From Coix lacryma-jobi var. lacryma-jobi (lineage: Eukaryota > Streptophyta > Magnoliopsida > Poales > Poaceae), in assembly GCA_009763385.1 (NCBI GenBank), contig CM019831.1:111502680-111566679 (forward strand): a DNA stretch of 64,000 bases, given 5' to 3'. The notes under the pieces were generated by a model. The model searched no databases and was not told the DNA's origin. It saw nothing but the letters and a program-made list of their open reading frames with translations. Shown piece after piece: positions 10,580 to 21,441 of this stretch. The stretch's first letter is position 1. The number at the start of each line of letters is the position of its first letter. Position numbers and translations under genes: made by a program.

Positions 10580-13035
10580 ATCTCCCCCTTGATGAATGTA
10601 TTGACTAAAAATAAACCACAAAGGAAGGGTTTGAAAGCAAGACTCATTCAAGTGCCCAAAAGCCAAGAAAAGGCAAACACAAGGCCACTTGAGATGAGGA
10701 AGGATCATGAAAACTCCAAATAAAAGCTTTCGGTCCCGAAAGAAACGGGAAAAGCGGGCAAAGCCTCCACACAACCGAAGAGTCAAGATAAACAAGAGTT
10801 TCATGAAATCCCAAAAGGTACTCGAAAACCAATCTCAAATAAATTGTCAAACAATCATCACAAAAGAGAGACCAAGGTACTTATCCACTTGGTTTTGGGT
10901 CAATTTCTCCCCCTTTTTCTTTCTCTTTCTCTTTCTCCCCCTTGATGATTGAATTGACAAAAACTAGGCACAAGAGATGGTTTGAGATACCATAACCGAA
11001 AATCTCATTCAAGTGATCAAAAGCCATAGGAGGGCAAAGAACAAAATCACTTGTCATGAAACATAACTTGGTCCCCAAAGACATGGGCAACGGCTCAACG
11101 CAACTAAGTAAGGGATCAGAGCAACAACTCAACAATGAGCAAAACTCGATCACATAGAGCAAAAGACTTGGTTCCCAAAGACATGGGCAACGGCTCGACG
11201 CAACCAAGTCAAAAATGAGCTAGTCCTCAAGAAGAGGCAGAAAAAGGCTCAACACCACTAGCTCAAGGCTCAACACCAAATGAGGCTGAAACAACGCATT
11301 GAAATGCGAAAACTGCTAGTCCCTCAAGATAGAGGCACAGAGGCTCAACACAACTAGCAGAAGACTCGATAGCAATCACAAGCAGCCAAAAATTGGTGAA
11401 AACAGCTAGTTCCTCAAGACAGAGTCACATAGGCTCGACGCAACTAGCTGAAGGATCCATACCAATCGAAACTACCAAGCAAAAAACTGCTAGTCCCTCT
11501 AGACAGAGGCAAAAATGGCTCAACACGACTAGCAGGCTCGATACCGACTGAGAAAAAACACAAGAGAAGCTCAACACTAAATGGAGCACAATCACTCGGA
11601 GTACGCGGAGAAGCAGTAAGATAAAAGCGACTCCCCCTGAAATAAAGCCTATACACAAAAGCTATGTAACAAAGCCCATGACACCAATTGCATTCCATAC
11701 CAAAAGATGGATACCAATTGAAACACATAAAAGAGCTATACCGAGTGAAGAAGAACATAAAAGAGCTAAACTCCCCCTTGCTCAAAGCTCTCCCCAAAAT
11801 GCATGACTCTCCCCTTTGTGCCAACACTCAAGCTCCCCCTTGCAAACAACTTCTCCCCCTTGATAAAAGGGAACATGCTGAGGGGTTTTGACATTTTTCA
11901 CAAAGTTGACACAAACACAAGATAAGTCATCAATCAAAAGCATATGGGGGCAATGAAAAGCACTGAAGGTGACCACAAAGTGTATCGGAGTTGGGGGTAT
12001 GTACACTAAGCTAAAAATGCATGAAATGTACAATGCAACAGCTTCAAGTGTATAGCAATCAGAATGAAAAGATGCTCAAAAGGTTGCTGTCCTGAAAGTG
12101 TAGCAATCAATACAAATGCTAGCAAAGGCTCAAACTGATCAAATGAATACAAAATATGAACAATAGAGCATATGAGCAGTTTTAAGCCATTCAAAAGCAG
12201 TTCACCACTAAAATAGCACTTAGCATGAATAGATAGGAAATCAACCAAGTGCTAACTTAAGTATACAATGTGAACTACCCCTAGCAAAGTTCAATCATCA
12301 TGCCATAGAATGAAGCATAAACTTGTGTTATTTTCAATATTTTATCGGAGATTGCAGCGGTATTAACACAAGTTCATATTAAAGCATGTGATTGCGAGAG
12401 GTTAAAAGCATGGTCATTGCCTAACTTTTCAACCGGGCTAAGCCTATGCAACAAAAGCAATCAGAAGCTTAAAGCACCGGTTTCGGTCTTACACTACACG
12501 GCTCAAGTTTAACTCAAAAGTGCAATGAGAAACAGTCTCGATACCGTGATGTGCTGACACATGCAATCCCATCTCGATCTTTTCATTTCACTAGACTTGG
12601 ATCAAATTTTAAGCACAGAGTGAATATGAACAATCCAAGCAAGTGAATGACTCAGTGAAAGAGACATAGCAACCTAGCATACAAAAGATAGCACAAGTGA
12701 TCTCAACACATCCTACCCATGCTAGTTGCCACTCTCAATGGTGAACAAATTTAAAAGTTTCATAGTTGATTAGTCAAGTTCACCATTTGCAAAAATAGCT
12801 TAGCTCATAACATGTATCAAGTGATCAAAAAGAGCCTAAGCTACAAGCATCATCATGAATAAACAGGGCATACCAAAAAGAGCATAATCTCATTCTCATT
12901 GCTCTAGACATGAAGCTCTAAAATGCAAGATGTACATGATGAAATGCATGCAAAGCTAGCCTATACGGAAAACCCAAAACAAAAGGGTATCGGAGAAGCC
13001 CAACTAAGATACAACAAGCAAAATGCTTCCCCAAC
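10580..13035 (-). other. D1 3' untranslated region with PPT-like repeats
   Basis: No ORF is supported. Homologous in parts to the region after pol in S1. CTCCCCCTT motifs (PPT-like on the minus strand) occur at 10581, about 10907, about 10936, 11769, 11831 and 11850, plus the hairpin array at 11066-11535. Multiple PPT copies upstream of the 3' LTR are a known Sirevirus trait. Confidence 0.7.
11066..11535 (-). repeat. Covarying hairpin array in D1 3' UTR
   Basis: Six hairpins with 7-9 bp stems and loops of about 30 nt. Arms: ACTTGGT/ACTAAGT (11066, 11103; one G-U type pair), GACTTGGTT/AACCAAGTC (11165, 11202), TGAGCTAGT/ACTAGCTCA (11216, 11257), CTGCTAGT/ACTAGCAG (11313, 11353), CAGCTAGTT/AACTAGCTG (11403, 11442), CTGCTAGT/ACTAGCAG (11487, 11528). 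Loops share CTCAAGA, GAGGCA and GGCTCAACAC. Confidence 0.85.
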
Positions 13036-13300
13036 TAAAAGGGAAACACGCACCAAAGACACAAATAAAGAGCCAAGAAATGCTCAAGCGACAGCCAGCA
13101 AAATCCACATCGAAAAGACCACACAGCAGAAAGGGGTCGGAGAAGAAGAGTACCAGACACCGAACTAAGAAGTGTGTCGGGGTACCTCATGATACGCATG
13201 ACCGCCTGCTGGTGTGATACTCGAGGGGACGCCTGAATCTGCTGAAATCTTCGGGGCACCTGCCTCGCCGAAGTCGTCTCCCCCTCGCCTAATGCTGTCG
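13036..13300 (-). pseudogene. Relic of pol 3' end (RT/RNase H) in D1
   Basis: On the minus strand a stretch reading FQQIQASPRVSHQQAV is clearly related to the FQASPRTSHRQAVKRI segment of S1 pol, and the end (CVFPF then stop, followed by TTGGGGAAGCATTTTG) matches the end of S1 pol and its 3' flank. The middle of RNase H is deleted and the frame shifted. It shows the D family arose from a Sirevirus by loss of most of pol. Confidence 0.75.
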
Positions 13301-14215
13301 CTCCCACAGGTGCTGCTAGTGCTCGCTGGAGAGCTGCTCGAACGGAACCCCAAGTCGTGGAAGAAGTGGAATCGGGTCCATGAGCCAAAATGCTCTCTCC
13401 AGGCTCCTGTTCTCCTACACACTCAAAAGCAGAAGAAAACACAAGGCATTGTGTCGTCCAGTGTGACCTCAAGGTCTCCACGAAAATGGTTAGTCACATA
13501 ATAAGCATAAGGTGAACTCTCAACAAAAGAGGTCTACCTATGAATGATACCGCAAGGAGATCTGAACTCAAACTAGCCTAGACTACCATGCAACAGGATA
13601 AAGCACTATGGAGCAACATGCAACCTAGAGACATGATCAACCCAGACACAGCCTAAACCTCAACACATGCTACAATGCAAGATAATGATAGCAATAGATC
13701 CAAAAACATGTAACATGATAAAATTGTGGAAAGGCTAGTGCTCAAGCTAAACATATCAACAGGGTACATGTAGCTACACAAAACTAGCACCTGAAAAGTG
13801 ACACCTAATGAACATCATACCTCTACAAGTAAAGCTCATGGAGAAGTAAGGTAAAGCATGGCATAATGTTCATGAGGATCACAGACTAGCATGAAAAGTG
13901 GATATTCCACAAAAGTTGTACACAAAGCTAGCATGACATGATATACAAGATAGCACATGCTAGACTAAAGCAAAATATGATACAAAAGAAAAATGTACAT
14001 GTAAGAACTATAAAAGTGAGCACATGAAAGTCCATCTCATACCACAAGAAATAGAACAGGGATGTTCAAGGCATGAGTGTATAAGAAAGCTCACCGAGCT
14101 GCAAAAGCCTCTTTGGAGGCAAATCTAAGCGGGGTGTAGAGAACCATCAACTCTTGATCACATCTAAAAGATCAAGCTCCGTCAGGCGCATGTTCTCCCC
14201 CCCGTGTCCTCATAT
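13301..14215 (-). other. D1 spacer between gag-like ORF and pol relic
   Basis: No gene recognised. Fairly AT-rich with many ATG-rich short frames; well conserved with 54260-55199 of D2, so it is family sequence. It occupies the place where protease, integrase and reverse transcriptase sit in S1. Confidence 0.55.
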
Positions 14216-16231
14216 CTACACACAAGAGGACAAAGTAACCCGAGTCTTGGATCCCGAAGGGTTAGCAAGCATGTACTTGGGAACCCAAGACTTGGTCACA
14301 AAACTCAACTTATCTTGTGGGTTAGCAAGATGCAAATGTTGGTTCAAATGCAGTTGTGAAACACCCTTGGAAGCTTTCCTCAAAAGGACAACTCGAGGAC
14401 AAGAACGAGTCGTACCACAGGAAAAGAGGCAAACATCTAACAAGGTTTTTGTAGAAGAACCAATAGAAGCATCATGAAAAGCATGACGTGGACCAAGAGA
14501 AGAAGCACTAGAAGCATGTCCACGACCATGACCTATCCCACTAGAAAAGGAGTCATAAATCCCATCAACAAAAATGGGCTTCTTACTAGGAGCACAAGCG
14601 TTCATGCCATGGGAAAGGCTATGAACCACCATCTTCCTAGAAGAACGAGCTTGGCGCAAACGTTTGGCACGCCGATAGCAAAAGCTTTCTTGATGCCCAT
14701 CTTTCTCACAAAAAGAGCAATGGTACAAAGGCCTACTGGAAGATACACCATTCTCCGACAAGTGAGAAGTCCCTTGGGACTTAGAACAAGAAGCATCAAC
14801 CACCAACTTGGTGCCAACACTAGGAGCACACGTGCCATGGGAAAGGCTACACGGCTTCCTAAAAGCCTTAGCTCGAATTCGCCGCTCGTGCTTGACACGG
14901 CGAAAACAAAAATCGAGTGAATGTCCCTCCTTCTTGCAAAAGGTGCAATGAAAAACCGGATTGGGAGGACGAGTCCCAAAAATATGAGAAGCGCCCTTGT
15001 CAAGAGAAGTCCCTTGGACATCACTCGAAGAAACAGCAAGGTTGGGAGTAGCTATGAAAGAGCTATCCGAAACCTTGACACTAGTGCTATCGTCAAAAGA
15101 CTCAGGCGCAACACAAGAACTCAACTCCGGTAGCAAAGATGCAAACTTGGAAATATCAACATCGGAGTTGCAAGAAATGCGTGAATCAAATGACTTAGCA
15201 CAAAGGCTCTTGCACCTTTTGGATAAAACCTCATTCTCAAACATGAGGCGATCACAAGTACTACAAGGAGTGTTTTTCAGATTCTCCATCTCCTCTTTTA
15301 TGCACTCGGCATATGTGGTACGCAAGAGCTCAACTTCCCTCTCAAGGTTGGCACTCATATCATTGTGCTCAACCAACTTGGCGCTCATATCATCGCGCAA
15401 AATTTTCAAAGCCAAAACTTCCTTTTCCAAATCAATGCAAGATGTGCAAATGAAATCGGTGGAAGAAACATCACCATTCACATCAAGCAAAGAATCATGA
15501 ATAGCATTAGAAGCATGGCAAGCATTTTTATTTAACGAGCACAAGCTACAAGGCCTAGAATTTATCTCATCAATTTTAGCCCTAGCATGCTCAAGTTCAT
15601 CTACACAAGTCCTGTGAATCACACAAAATTCTCTAAGTCTAGCAACAAAAGATTCACAGTTATCACATGGTAAAGAAGCATTTGACTTTAGCAAGGCTAT
15701 TTCAGTTTTAGCACAGTCGAGGTCCTTGCGCAAGTCAACGCAAACTAAACATGGTTTGGAAGCATTGGATTTCAACATTTTATTTTCAGATTTTAAGCTA
15801 GCAAGAGAAAAACGTAGCTCATCACACTTCCTAACCATGTCACTACTAGAGGTGCAAGGTAAAGATGCACTAGACTTCCAATGAGAAAGACCACATTTCA
15901 ACCTAGTGATGGAGCATTTCAATTTCTTGATCTTTCTACGCAAGGTATCACAAAACTCATCATATTTAATATTATCAACATAGCAAGCATCATACCGGTC
16001 ATGCATAGTCAAAAGACTACCGACAAGTGTACCTTTCTTGGCCTTGCCAAGTTCACGTAGAAGATCCTCCATTGAAACCTCATCACCATCCAGGAAGTCC
16101 AGCAAAGCATCCACCTCACGTTCCGCCTCTAGATCGGCACACCTCCTTCTCCTAGCAATGTCATCCTCGATCACATGTCCATGATTCGAACCTGAGGACA
16201 AAGACACACTAGTAGAGAAAACTGGTGCCAT
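14216..16231 (-). CDS. Gag-like protein of non-autonomous Sirevirus D1
   Basis: About 671 residues from the ATG at 16231 (MAPV; the start MAP is conserved in D2, whereas the frame itself opens upstream without another clearly better start). The N-terminal third has a Leu/Lys-rich region with RRKIKKLKC. The middle is a long predicted coiled coil punctuated by at least five CxxC pairs (such as PCLVC, PCDNC, PCSLC, ICTSC, PCSTC). The C-terminal third carries two CCHC zinc knuckles of pattern C-x2-C-x4-H-x4-C (CTFCKKEGHSLDFC and CSFCEKDGHQESFC), each followed by a basic patch. Unlike S1 gag I see no UBN2-type N-terminal domain. Likely role: RNA packaging or particle formation, possibly co-assembling with Sirevirus Gag. 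The ORF is uninterrupted, but S1 sits between its promoter and this frame. Confidence 0.75.
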   Translation of the reverse strand: MAPVFSTSVSLSSGSNHGHVIEDDIARRRRCADLEAEREVDALLDFLDGDEVSMEDLLRELGKAKKGTLVGSLLTMHDRYDACYVDNIKYDEFCDTLRRKIKKLKCSITRLKCGLSHWKSSASLPCTSSSDMVRKCDELRFSLASLKSENKMLKSNASKPCLVCVDLRKDLDCAKTEIALLKSNASLPCDNCESFVARLREFCVIHRTCVDELEHARAKIDEINSRPCSLCSLNKNACHASNAIHDSLLDVNGDVSSTDFICTSCIDLEKEVLALKILRDDMSAKLVEHNDMSANLEREVELLRTTYAECIKEEMENLKNTPCSTCDRLMFENEVLSKRCKSLCAKSFDSRISCNSDVDISKFASLLPELSSCVAPESFDDSTSVKVSDSSFIATPNLAVSSSDVQGTSLDKGASHIFGTRPPNPVFHCTFCKKEGHSLDFCFRRVKHERRIRAKAFRKPCSLSHGTCAPSVGTKLVVDASCSKSQGTSHLSENGVSSSRPLYHCSFCEKDGHQESFCYRRAKRLRQARSSRKMVVHSLSHGMNACAPSKKPIFVDGIYDSFSSGIGHGRGHASSASSLGPRHAFHDASIGSSTKTLLDVCLFSCGTTRSCPRVVLLRKASKGVSQLHLNQHLHLANPQDKLSFVTKSWVPKYMLANPSGSKTRVTLSSCV

Positions 16232-16360
16232 TTTTAAAAGCATGGTTAGTGTTAGCCAAACAAAAAGCTCAACACCTCGACAAACCACGTCGGAAGCCAA
16301 ACCACTCTAAAAAGGTCGCCTTCGCGGATCCGGAACCGGTTAAGGTAGAGAGATCCTTAA

Positions 16361-16377
16361 CTGGCTCCGATACCAAT
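16361..16377 (-). promoter_or_regulatory. D1 primer-binding site (tRNA-iMet)
   Basis: On the minus strand the LTR end GGTCCTTCA is followed by ATTGGTATCGGAGCCAG, which matches the plant initiator-tRNA-Met primer site TGGTATCAGAGC with one change. This sets element orientation and is shared with S1, S2 and D2. Confidence 0.8.
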
Positions 16378-16556
16378 TGAAGGACCGAAAATGCTATAGC
16401 AAGGCGACCAGAGGGGGGTGAATGGGAGCCTAAAATTTCTTCTCGAAATTATGGCCTCTGTCCCAATAAAATCAACCCCAAAAGCTTCAGACTCAAACGT
16501 GATGCCTACGACCCTCGGAAAGAGGGTGGATGATCCCTAGGATCACAGCGAGGCAC
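16378..16556 (-). repeat. D1 5' LTR, U5 end (part 1)
   Basis: First 179 bp of the right-hand LTR of D1, matching 8031-8209. It is cut at 16556 by S1; GGCAC (16552-16556) is repeated at 28480-28484, where the LTR resumes. Confidence 0.85.
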
Positions 16557-16954
16557 TGCGGATACATGGGTGTATGCCGAGTCTCTGTGTGATGAGTGAT
16601 TGTCAACGGAGATGATGCGCATGTTCTTTGGCTTGTGTTGTGCAGGTGTCGAGCTCGGAGACAGTGATCGATGGCGGGTGAAGGTCAAGTTGCGACGTGC
16701 CGTGCCGACGGACCGGGCGCGATGAAGGATGGGCGTGCCGTGCGGCGGACGTGCCATGCCGATGTATCGGACGGTGAAGGGCGGACGTGGACTTGGACTG
16801 ATGGACTGGAGGCCGGAGGATCAGCTGTGGTGGCTGGCAGCCTGCGACAGCGACAAGCGGAGAAGTGCGATCATGTCGGTGGAAGGGGTGCACAGGCGGT
16901 GCATCCCCTCTACGACGCCGGTTTGTTGGTAGAGCCCGGGAAAAACCAACGGTG

Positions 16955-17216
16955 GACGGTTTCCAGGTTTGGGCCTCAAAACCTGGGTGCTGGGTTTCCA
17001 GGTTGAGCCACAAAACCTGGGCGTGACGGTTTCCAGGTTGAGCCTCAAAACCTGGGCGTGGGCCGGTTTCCGAGTTTGGGCCTCAAAACTCGGGCGCGGA
17101 CGGTTTCCGAGTTTGGCCACAAAACTCGGGCTGGAGGCTGGTTTCCCGGTTTGGGCCTCAAAACCGGGGGCTGATGGAAAAGGCTGGTTTCCCGGTTTGG
17201 GCCACAAAACCGGGGG
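16955..17216. repeat. Covarying palindrome array in S1 U3
   Basis: Seven palindromes in opposite orientation to those of D1, with core GGGCCTCA or close variants: three with CCAGGTT/AACCTGG arms, two with CCGAGTTT/AAACTCGG arms, two with CCCGGTTT/AAACCGGG arms. Duplicated in the 3' LTR at 26726-26987. Confidence 0.85.
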
Positions 17217-17406
17217 TGCAGAGTGGTGGCGGCACGTGGCGGCGATCTGAAGGTTGCGTGGAGGCGACGCGGAAGACCGTGCGGGCGTGGCCGTCGGATC
17301 TACCTACCACCAGCGGGTGGACTAGAATAGCCTTAGGGTTAGGCTGGTCCGCTCTGTAAATACAGTAGTGAGGGGTAGAGTAGGAAATAGGCTTAGGCTA
17401 GGTTAG

Positions 17407-17414
17407 TATAAGTA
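17407..17414 (+). promoter_or_regulatory. Probable TATA box of S1
   Basis: TATAAGTA lies downstream of the U3 palindrome array and upstream of the GC-rich repeated leader. It is in the same relative place as TATA sequences of D1 and D2. No experimental start is known from the sequence alone. Confidence 0.45.
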
Positions 17415-17999
17415 GTCTAGGGGAGACACCCTCCTCCCTATCTCAGTTAGCGCAGTCATTTGCTTCCTAGCACCTAGGGTTTCCACTCTCCCATCCCCTG
17501 CTTTAGCTAGTTGAGATCCGCAGAGAGACTCCACTCTGTGTACTGTTGATCTGAGGAAGTGAGGCCGTATCCTCACCTTGGAGCACTGATCGGTGTCATG
17601 ATTCGCGTCCTTGATTCGAGTTCGTGGGTGTGATTCGCGTTTTCCTTGTGTTCTTCGCGGAATCATTTTTCTCCACGATTTTCCCGTCGCTTGATCTTTT
17701 TGCTCGGTTCATCGTTTGCGATTCCGTTTGAACTAAGTTGTTCTAGATCGTGAGGCACTCCTTTCCACCGAAGGAATTGATCTCAAACCCCACGGTCTAG
17801 GAGATCGATCGATTTTACGTTCCGGGTCAAGTTTTCTCTTTTCCCCCGAATTTCTTTGATTCATCGATTTGGAGATAGGTTCGAGCCATGATCTCTTAGA
17901 GATAGCTCACTATCCTCCTTGTGACTCCTCTCACCAAGCTTGATCCCTAGAGGATTCGTTTTGGGTGAGATCGAGTCGGATCGGTGAATGAACAACTGT

Positions 18000-18315
18000 T
18001 TCGTGGGGTGACCGGACGCAGGGTCGGGGAGACCGGACGCTCTGCTCATGAGTCCGGTCGTTGAACGTCTTCCTGTGTGCTTCTGCTTCTTGACCGGACG
18101 CACATGACCGGACGCTCGATTTTATTCTGACCGGACTCATCGCTTCTACTGTTCATCGGGGTTTGGCACTTGTGACCGGACGCTAGGTGATCGACCGGAC
18201 GCTAGAGCACAGTGCGTCCGGTCCAACACAGTAAGGTCCGAAATCCACTTCTGCACGACCGGACGCGTCCGGTGCCTGCTGACCGGACGCAGGCAGAGTC
18301 CGGTCAGGTGCAGTC
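18000..18315. repeat. GACCGGACGC short-repeat array in S1 leader
   Basis: About a dozen copies of GACCGGACGC or its complement GCGTCCGGTC, some fused into the palindrome CCGGACGCGTCCGG. In D1, D2 and S2 the equivalent place holds CGGACTGTCCG palindromes instead. Confidence 0.8.
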
Positions 18316-18708
18316 AGCACGTTTTCGTCCGCAGTTTGTTCGGTTGACCTTCGATTTGCGATCTGCTTGTTGCGTTGGATTCCCGACTCCGTGCTCTACA
18401 GAAATCGGGCTCCTCGCTTTTCAAAATAGCCTGAATCCCCCTCGCGTTGCTCGGGGGAGGTTGAAGTTACCCAAAACCCATCCTGTCACTAGTTGACTTG
18501 CGTGAACTTGGGTGTGGAAGTTTTTGTGGTGCCTCGCTGTGATCCTAGAGATCATCCACCCTCTTCCAAGGGTCGTGGGTATCACGTTTTCGTTAGTATC
18601 TCTTGGGGGTTGATTTTGGGACACTTGGCCAAAGTTTCAAAAGAAATTTTTATTGGCTCCCATTCACCCCCCCTCTGGTCGCCTTGCTTTGACATTCTCG
18701 GTCCTTCA

Positions 18709-18725
18709 ATTGGTATCGGAGCAGG
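18709..18725 (+). promoter_or_regulatory. S1 primer-binding site (tRNA-iMet)
   Basis: ATTGGTATCGGAGCAGG directly after the 5' LTR, matching the initiator tRNA-Met complement with one change inside TGGTATCAGAGC. Confidence 0.8.
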
Positions 18726-18771
18726 TTAAGGATCTTCCACCTTAGCCGGTTCCAGATCCACCGAAGGCGAC

Positions 18772-21441
18772 ATGGATCGCGGCGTGGGCAAACCGCCGTT
18801 TTTCGATGGGACGAACTATGCGTATTGGAAGATACGTATGTCGGCCTATTTGCAGAGCTTGGGCGCTTCGATCTGGGATATTTGCAACTCCCCTGATTAC
18901 GTGGTCTTGGCTGCTCGTGTGACTCAACAGCAGATCGATGAGCACGATGCCAATAGCCGAGCCCGTAATGCTCTTTTCTCTTGTTTGAGCATGGGTGAGT
19001 TTGATTGTGTTTCTCACCTCGCTACGGCTCGGGAGATCTGGGACACTCTCATGCGTTTTCATGAGGGCACCTCTCAAGTCAAAACCCGACTCTACGAGTC
19101 GTTCAAGCGAGAGTATGAGAACTTTAGACATCAACCTGGCGAGAGCATAGAAAGTTTATTCGCTCGCTTTCAGGTGATTGTCAACAGGATGAGGGCTAAC
19201 AAGGAGCAGTTGCCTTTTGACGATCATGAGCGTGCTTTGAAGCTTTTGCACACTCTTGACCGTTCGGTGTGGGACTCCAAGGTTCAGGCGATCATCGAAT
19301 CCCCTAACTATGAGACCCTCACCTGCGACGAGCTCTTCAGTAAGCTCAAGTCCAGTGAGATTGATGCTATGGCGAGGGCTTCTTTTGAAAATCCTTCTCG
19401 CCCATCCATGGCTTTGGTTTCCGGCTCTTCCTCTAACCCCTCAGCTGGATTTGCGCTTTCTTCTCTCTTTTCTGTGACAGAGGACCAGCTGGAGTCTTTG
19501 GGAGACGACGAGTTGGCTTTGCTTGCCAACCGGTTTTCGCGGTTCCACAACAACCGCGTGAACCGCCGTCGTGGAGGAGGACGCGCCGGATGCTACGAAT
19601 GCGGCGACCCCGACCACTTCATCGCCGACTGCCCCAAGAAGAAGAACAAGCATCTGGGGAAGGGCGATCACGGCCACAGGCGCGACTCCAAGTACAAGGA
19701 GAAGCACGTTCCCCCAAGGCACAAGAAGCGGGGCGGCTTCGACAAAGAGTACATCAAGAAGAAGTACTTGGAGAAGCAGCAAGCTGAGCAGCGCGCGTTC
19801 TTCGCCACGCTCAGCGACGTCGACGGCTCGGATGACGACTCCGCCAGCTCGAGCGATGACGAGTCCGAGAAGAAGAAGAGGATCGAGGACAAGCTGAACG
19901 GCCTCTGCTTCTTCGCCGACGACGACGGCTTCTGCACCATGGCGCTGGGCGATGAGGTCGACGGCAAGCCGGAGCGTACCCCTCGGAACGACGACGACGA
20001 CGACACCTCCCAGGTATCTCTCACCTACGACGAGCTTTCCTCTGAGGTTGAGAAGTTGACTGATGCCCTCCTTAGCCAAGATAAGTTGCTTAGGCGTGCC
20101 GCTAGAGAACGCAAGGAGTTCAGGCAGAAGTGGGAGGACACGGTGAAGGAGCTTGAGTTCGCTCGGTCCACCGTGGTTGTGTCGGAGGAGGCGGAGTGCG
20201 AGTCGTGCACCGCGCACATGACTGACCTTCTCACTCTGAGAGGTAAGTATGCTGCGTTGGTTGGAGAGGTGGATGAGCTCCGTGCTAGGCCGCAGCTATT
20301 GGGTGCGTGCAAGACTTGTCCTGTCTTGCAATCTGAGTTGGCAGAGAAGGATGCCAAGATTGAGTCTTTAGTCAAGGCCAGCTCAGATAGCACTTGTGTC
20401 TTGAGGTGTGCTTTGTGTGAGGGCCTGGAGATGGAGATTGCCAATGTGAAGCATGGCAAGATGCAAACCGAGGAAGAAAACACATACCTTCGGTCCATCT
20501 TGTCATGGGTCTCCAGTAGTGAGCCGCAGCTCGGGATGATGATCTCCCAATTCAAGCGAGCTGTTGGTGCCCCTGGTGTAGGTTTTGCTCAGAGTGTTGA
20601 TCGTTCAGTTTTTGGGAAGATTGGAGAGTCTAGTGGTCTGAACCCATGTGAGAAGCCCAATTCCACCACTACTCCCAAACTTGCCAAGCTGCCACTCAAA
20701 GAGCCAGCCAAGCCTATCACCAAAGATGGTGTGGTTGAGGAACCCCCTAAAGTTCCTCCCAAGAACCCAGTTTGGGCACCAAAGCCAAACCACCTCAGAA
20801 ACAAGCTTGATGCTATGCCACCCATTCGTGAGGAGTTGCCACAGAAGGGCAAAGGCAAAGTGAGCCACACCCACAGCTCTGGTCACCAACAACCCCCTTT
20901 GCGTGCGGTGAGGTACCAATGTGATTTTTGTGGGAGAGATGGCCACTTGAGCGAGTTCTGCTTTAGGCGCAGGAGAGAGGCGCGCAGGGCTCGGGAGATG
21001 GAGAACCCGGACATGTACCATCCAGCTCATGGTGGACATGTACCGAAGGCCCAGGGGAGAGCAGCTAGGTCCGGACGTCAGGGTCCCAGGCCTAGGCAGG
21101 AGAGAGCTCCGAGGAGAGACGCTAGAGCAGTTGAGCCCCAGGCTCCTAGGCGTAAACCTCGTAGAGAGCGTACCCGACGGGGTCCTGCTTTTGCAGGTAA
21201 TGGACCCCGTGGCGGAGGTTTAGTTGAGCGCTTTCCCCCACCGCAGTTTAAGTATCGCGGTGAGCGCTTCTTCCCCAGCGGACCACGTTTTCCTCAGCGT
21301 GGTGATCGCTTCCCTCGTAGACGTGCTAGGAATGGTTTTTCTGCTAACCGTTCTTTTGAGCAGCCGGCCCAACACTGGTATTACCCTTATTTCACTAACC
21401 CCAGTGTTGGACCGTATGCTCACCCTATGTCTTTCTATTGA
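18772..21441 (+). CDS. gag: Sirevirus Gag (S1)
   Basis: 889 residues from the first ATG after the PBS. Residues about 1-215 form a copia-type gag (UBN2-like) domain with FFDGTNYAYWKIRM and later RYLESF-like helical segments. A CCHC zinc knuckle lies at about 273-286 (CYECGDPDHFIADC), followed by a Lys-rich tract and an acidic Ser/Asp region. The middle is a long coiled coil with CxxC pairs near residues 476, 513 and 546 (CESC, CKTC, CALC). A second CCHC knuckle is at about 720-733 (CDFCGRDGHLSEFC), followed by a strongly Arg-rich tail. Likely forms the cytoplasmic particle and packages element RNA. The ORF ends in TGA at 21439, just before pol, which is in another frame. Confidence 0.92.
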   Translation: MDRGVGKPPFFDGTNYAYWKIRMSAYLQSLGASIWDICNSPDYVVLAARVTQQQIDEHDANSRARNALFSCLSMGEFDCVSHLATAREIWDTLMRFHEGTSQVKTRLYESFKREYENFRHQPGESIESLFARFQVIVNRMRANKEQLPFDDHERALKLLHTLDRSVWDSKVQAIIESPNYETLTCDELFSKLKSSEIDAMARASFENPSRPSMALVSGSSSNPSAGFALSSLFSVTEDQLESLGDDELALLANRFSRFHNNRVNRRRGGGRAGCYECGDPDHFIADCPKKKNKHLGKGDHGHRRDSKYKEKHVPPRHKKRGGFDKEYIKKKYLEKQQAEQRAFFATLSDVDGSDDDSASSSDDESEKKKRIEDKLNGLCFFADDDGFCTMALGDEVDGKPERTPRNDDDDDTSQVSLTYDELSSEVEKLTDALLSQDKLLRRAARERKEFRQKWEDTVKELEFARSTVVVSEEAECESCTAHMTDLLTLRGKYAALVGEVDELRARPQLLGACKTCPVLQSELAEKDAKIESLVKASSDSTCVLRCALCEGLEMEIANVKHGKMQTEEENTYLRSILSWVSSSEPQLGMMISQFKRAVGAPGVGFAQSVDRSVFGKIGESSGLNPCEKPNSTTTPKLAKLPLKEPAKPITKDGVVEEPPKVPPKNPVWAPKPNHLRNKLDAMPPIREELPQKGKGKVSHTHSSGHQQPPLRAVRYQCDFCGRDGHLSEFCFRRRREARRAREMENPDMYHPAHGGHVPKAQGRAARSGRQGPRPRQERAPRRDARAVEPQAPRRKPRRERTRRGPAFAGNGPRGGGLVERFPPPQFKYRGERFFPSGPRFPQRGDRFPRRRARNGFSANRSFEQPAQHWYYPYFTNPSVGPYAHPMSFY

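Larger units (their letters stand above)
16557..18708 (+). repeat. S1 5' LTR
   Basis: 2152 bp, from TGCGGATACA to GGTCCTTCA. U3 holds a covarying palindrome array (16955-17216), then a TATA-like TATAAGTA (17407), then a transcribed part with GACCGGACGC repeats (18000-18315), and the conserved U5 end. ORFs here reappear identically in the 3' LTR and are not genes. Confidence 0.9.

Noticed and set aside
13214..13501. Plus-strand ORF in D1 spacer
   Set aside because: Opposite strand of the pol relic; no independent support.
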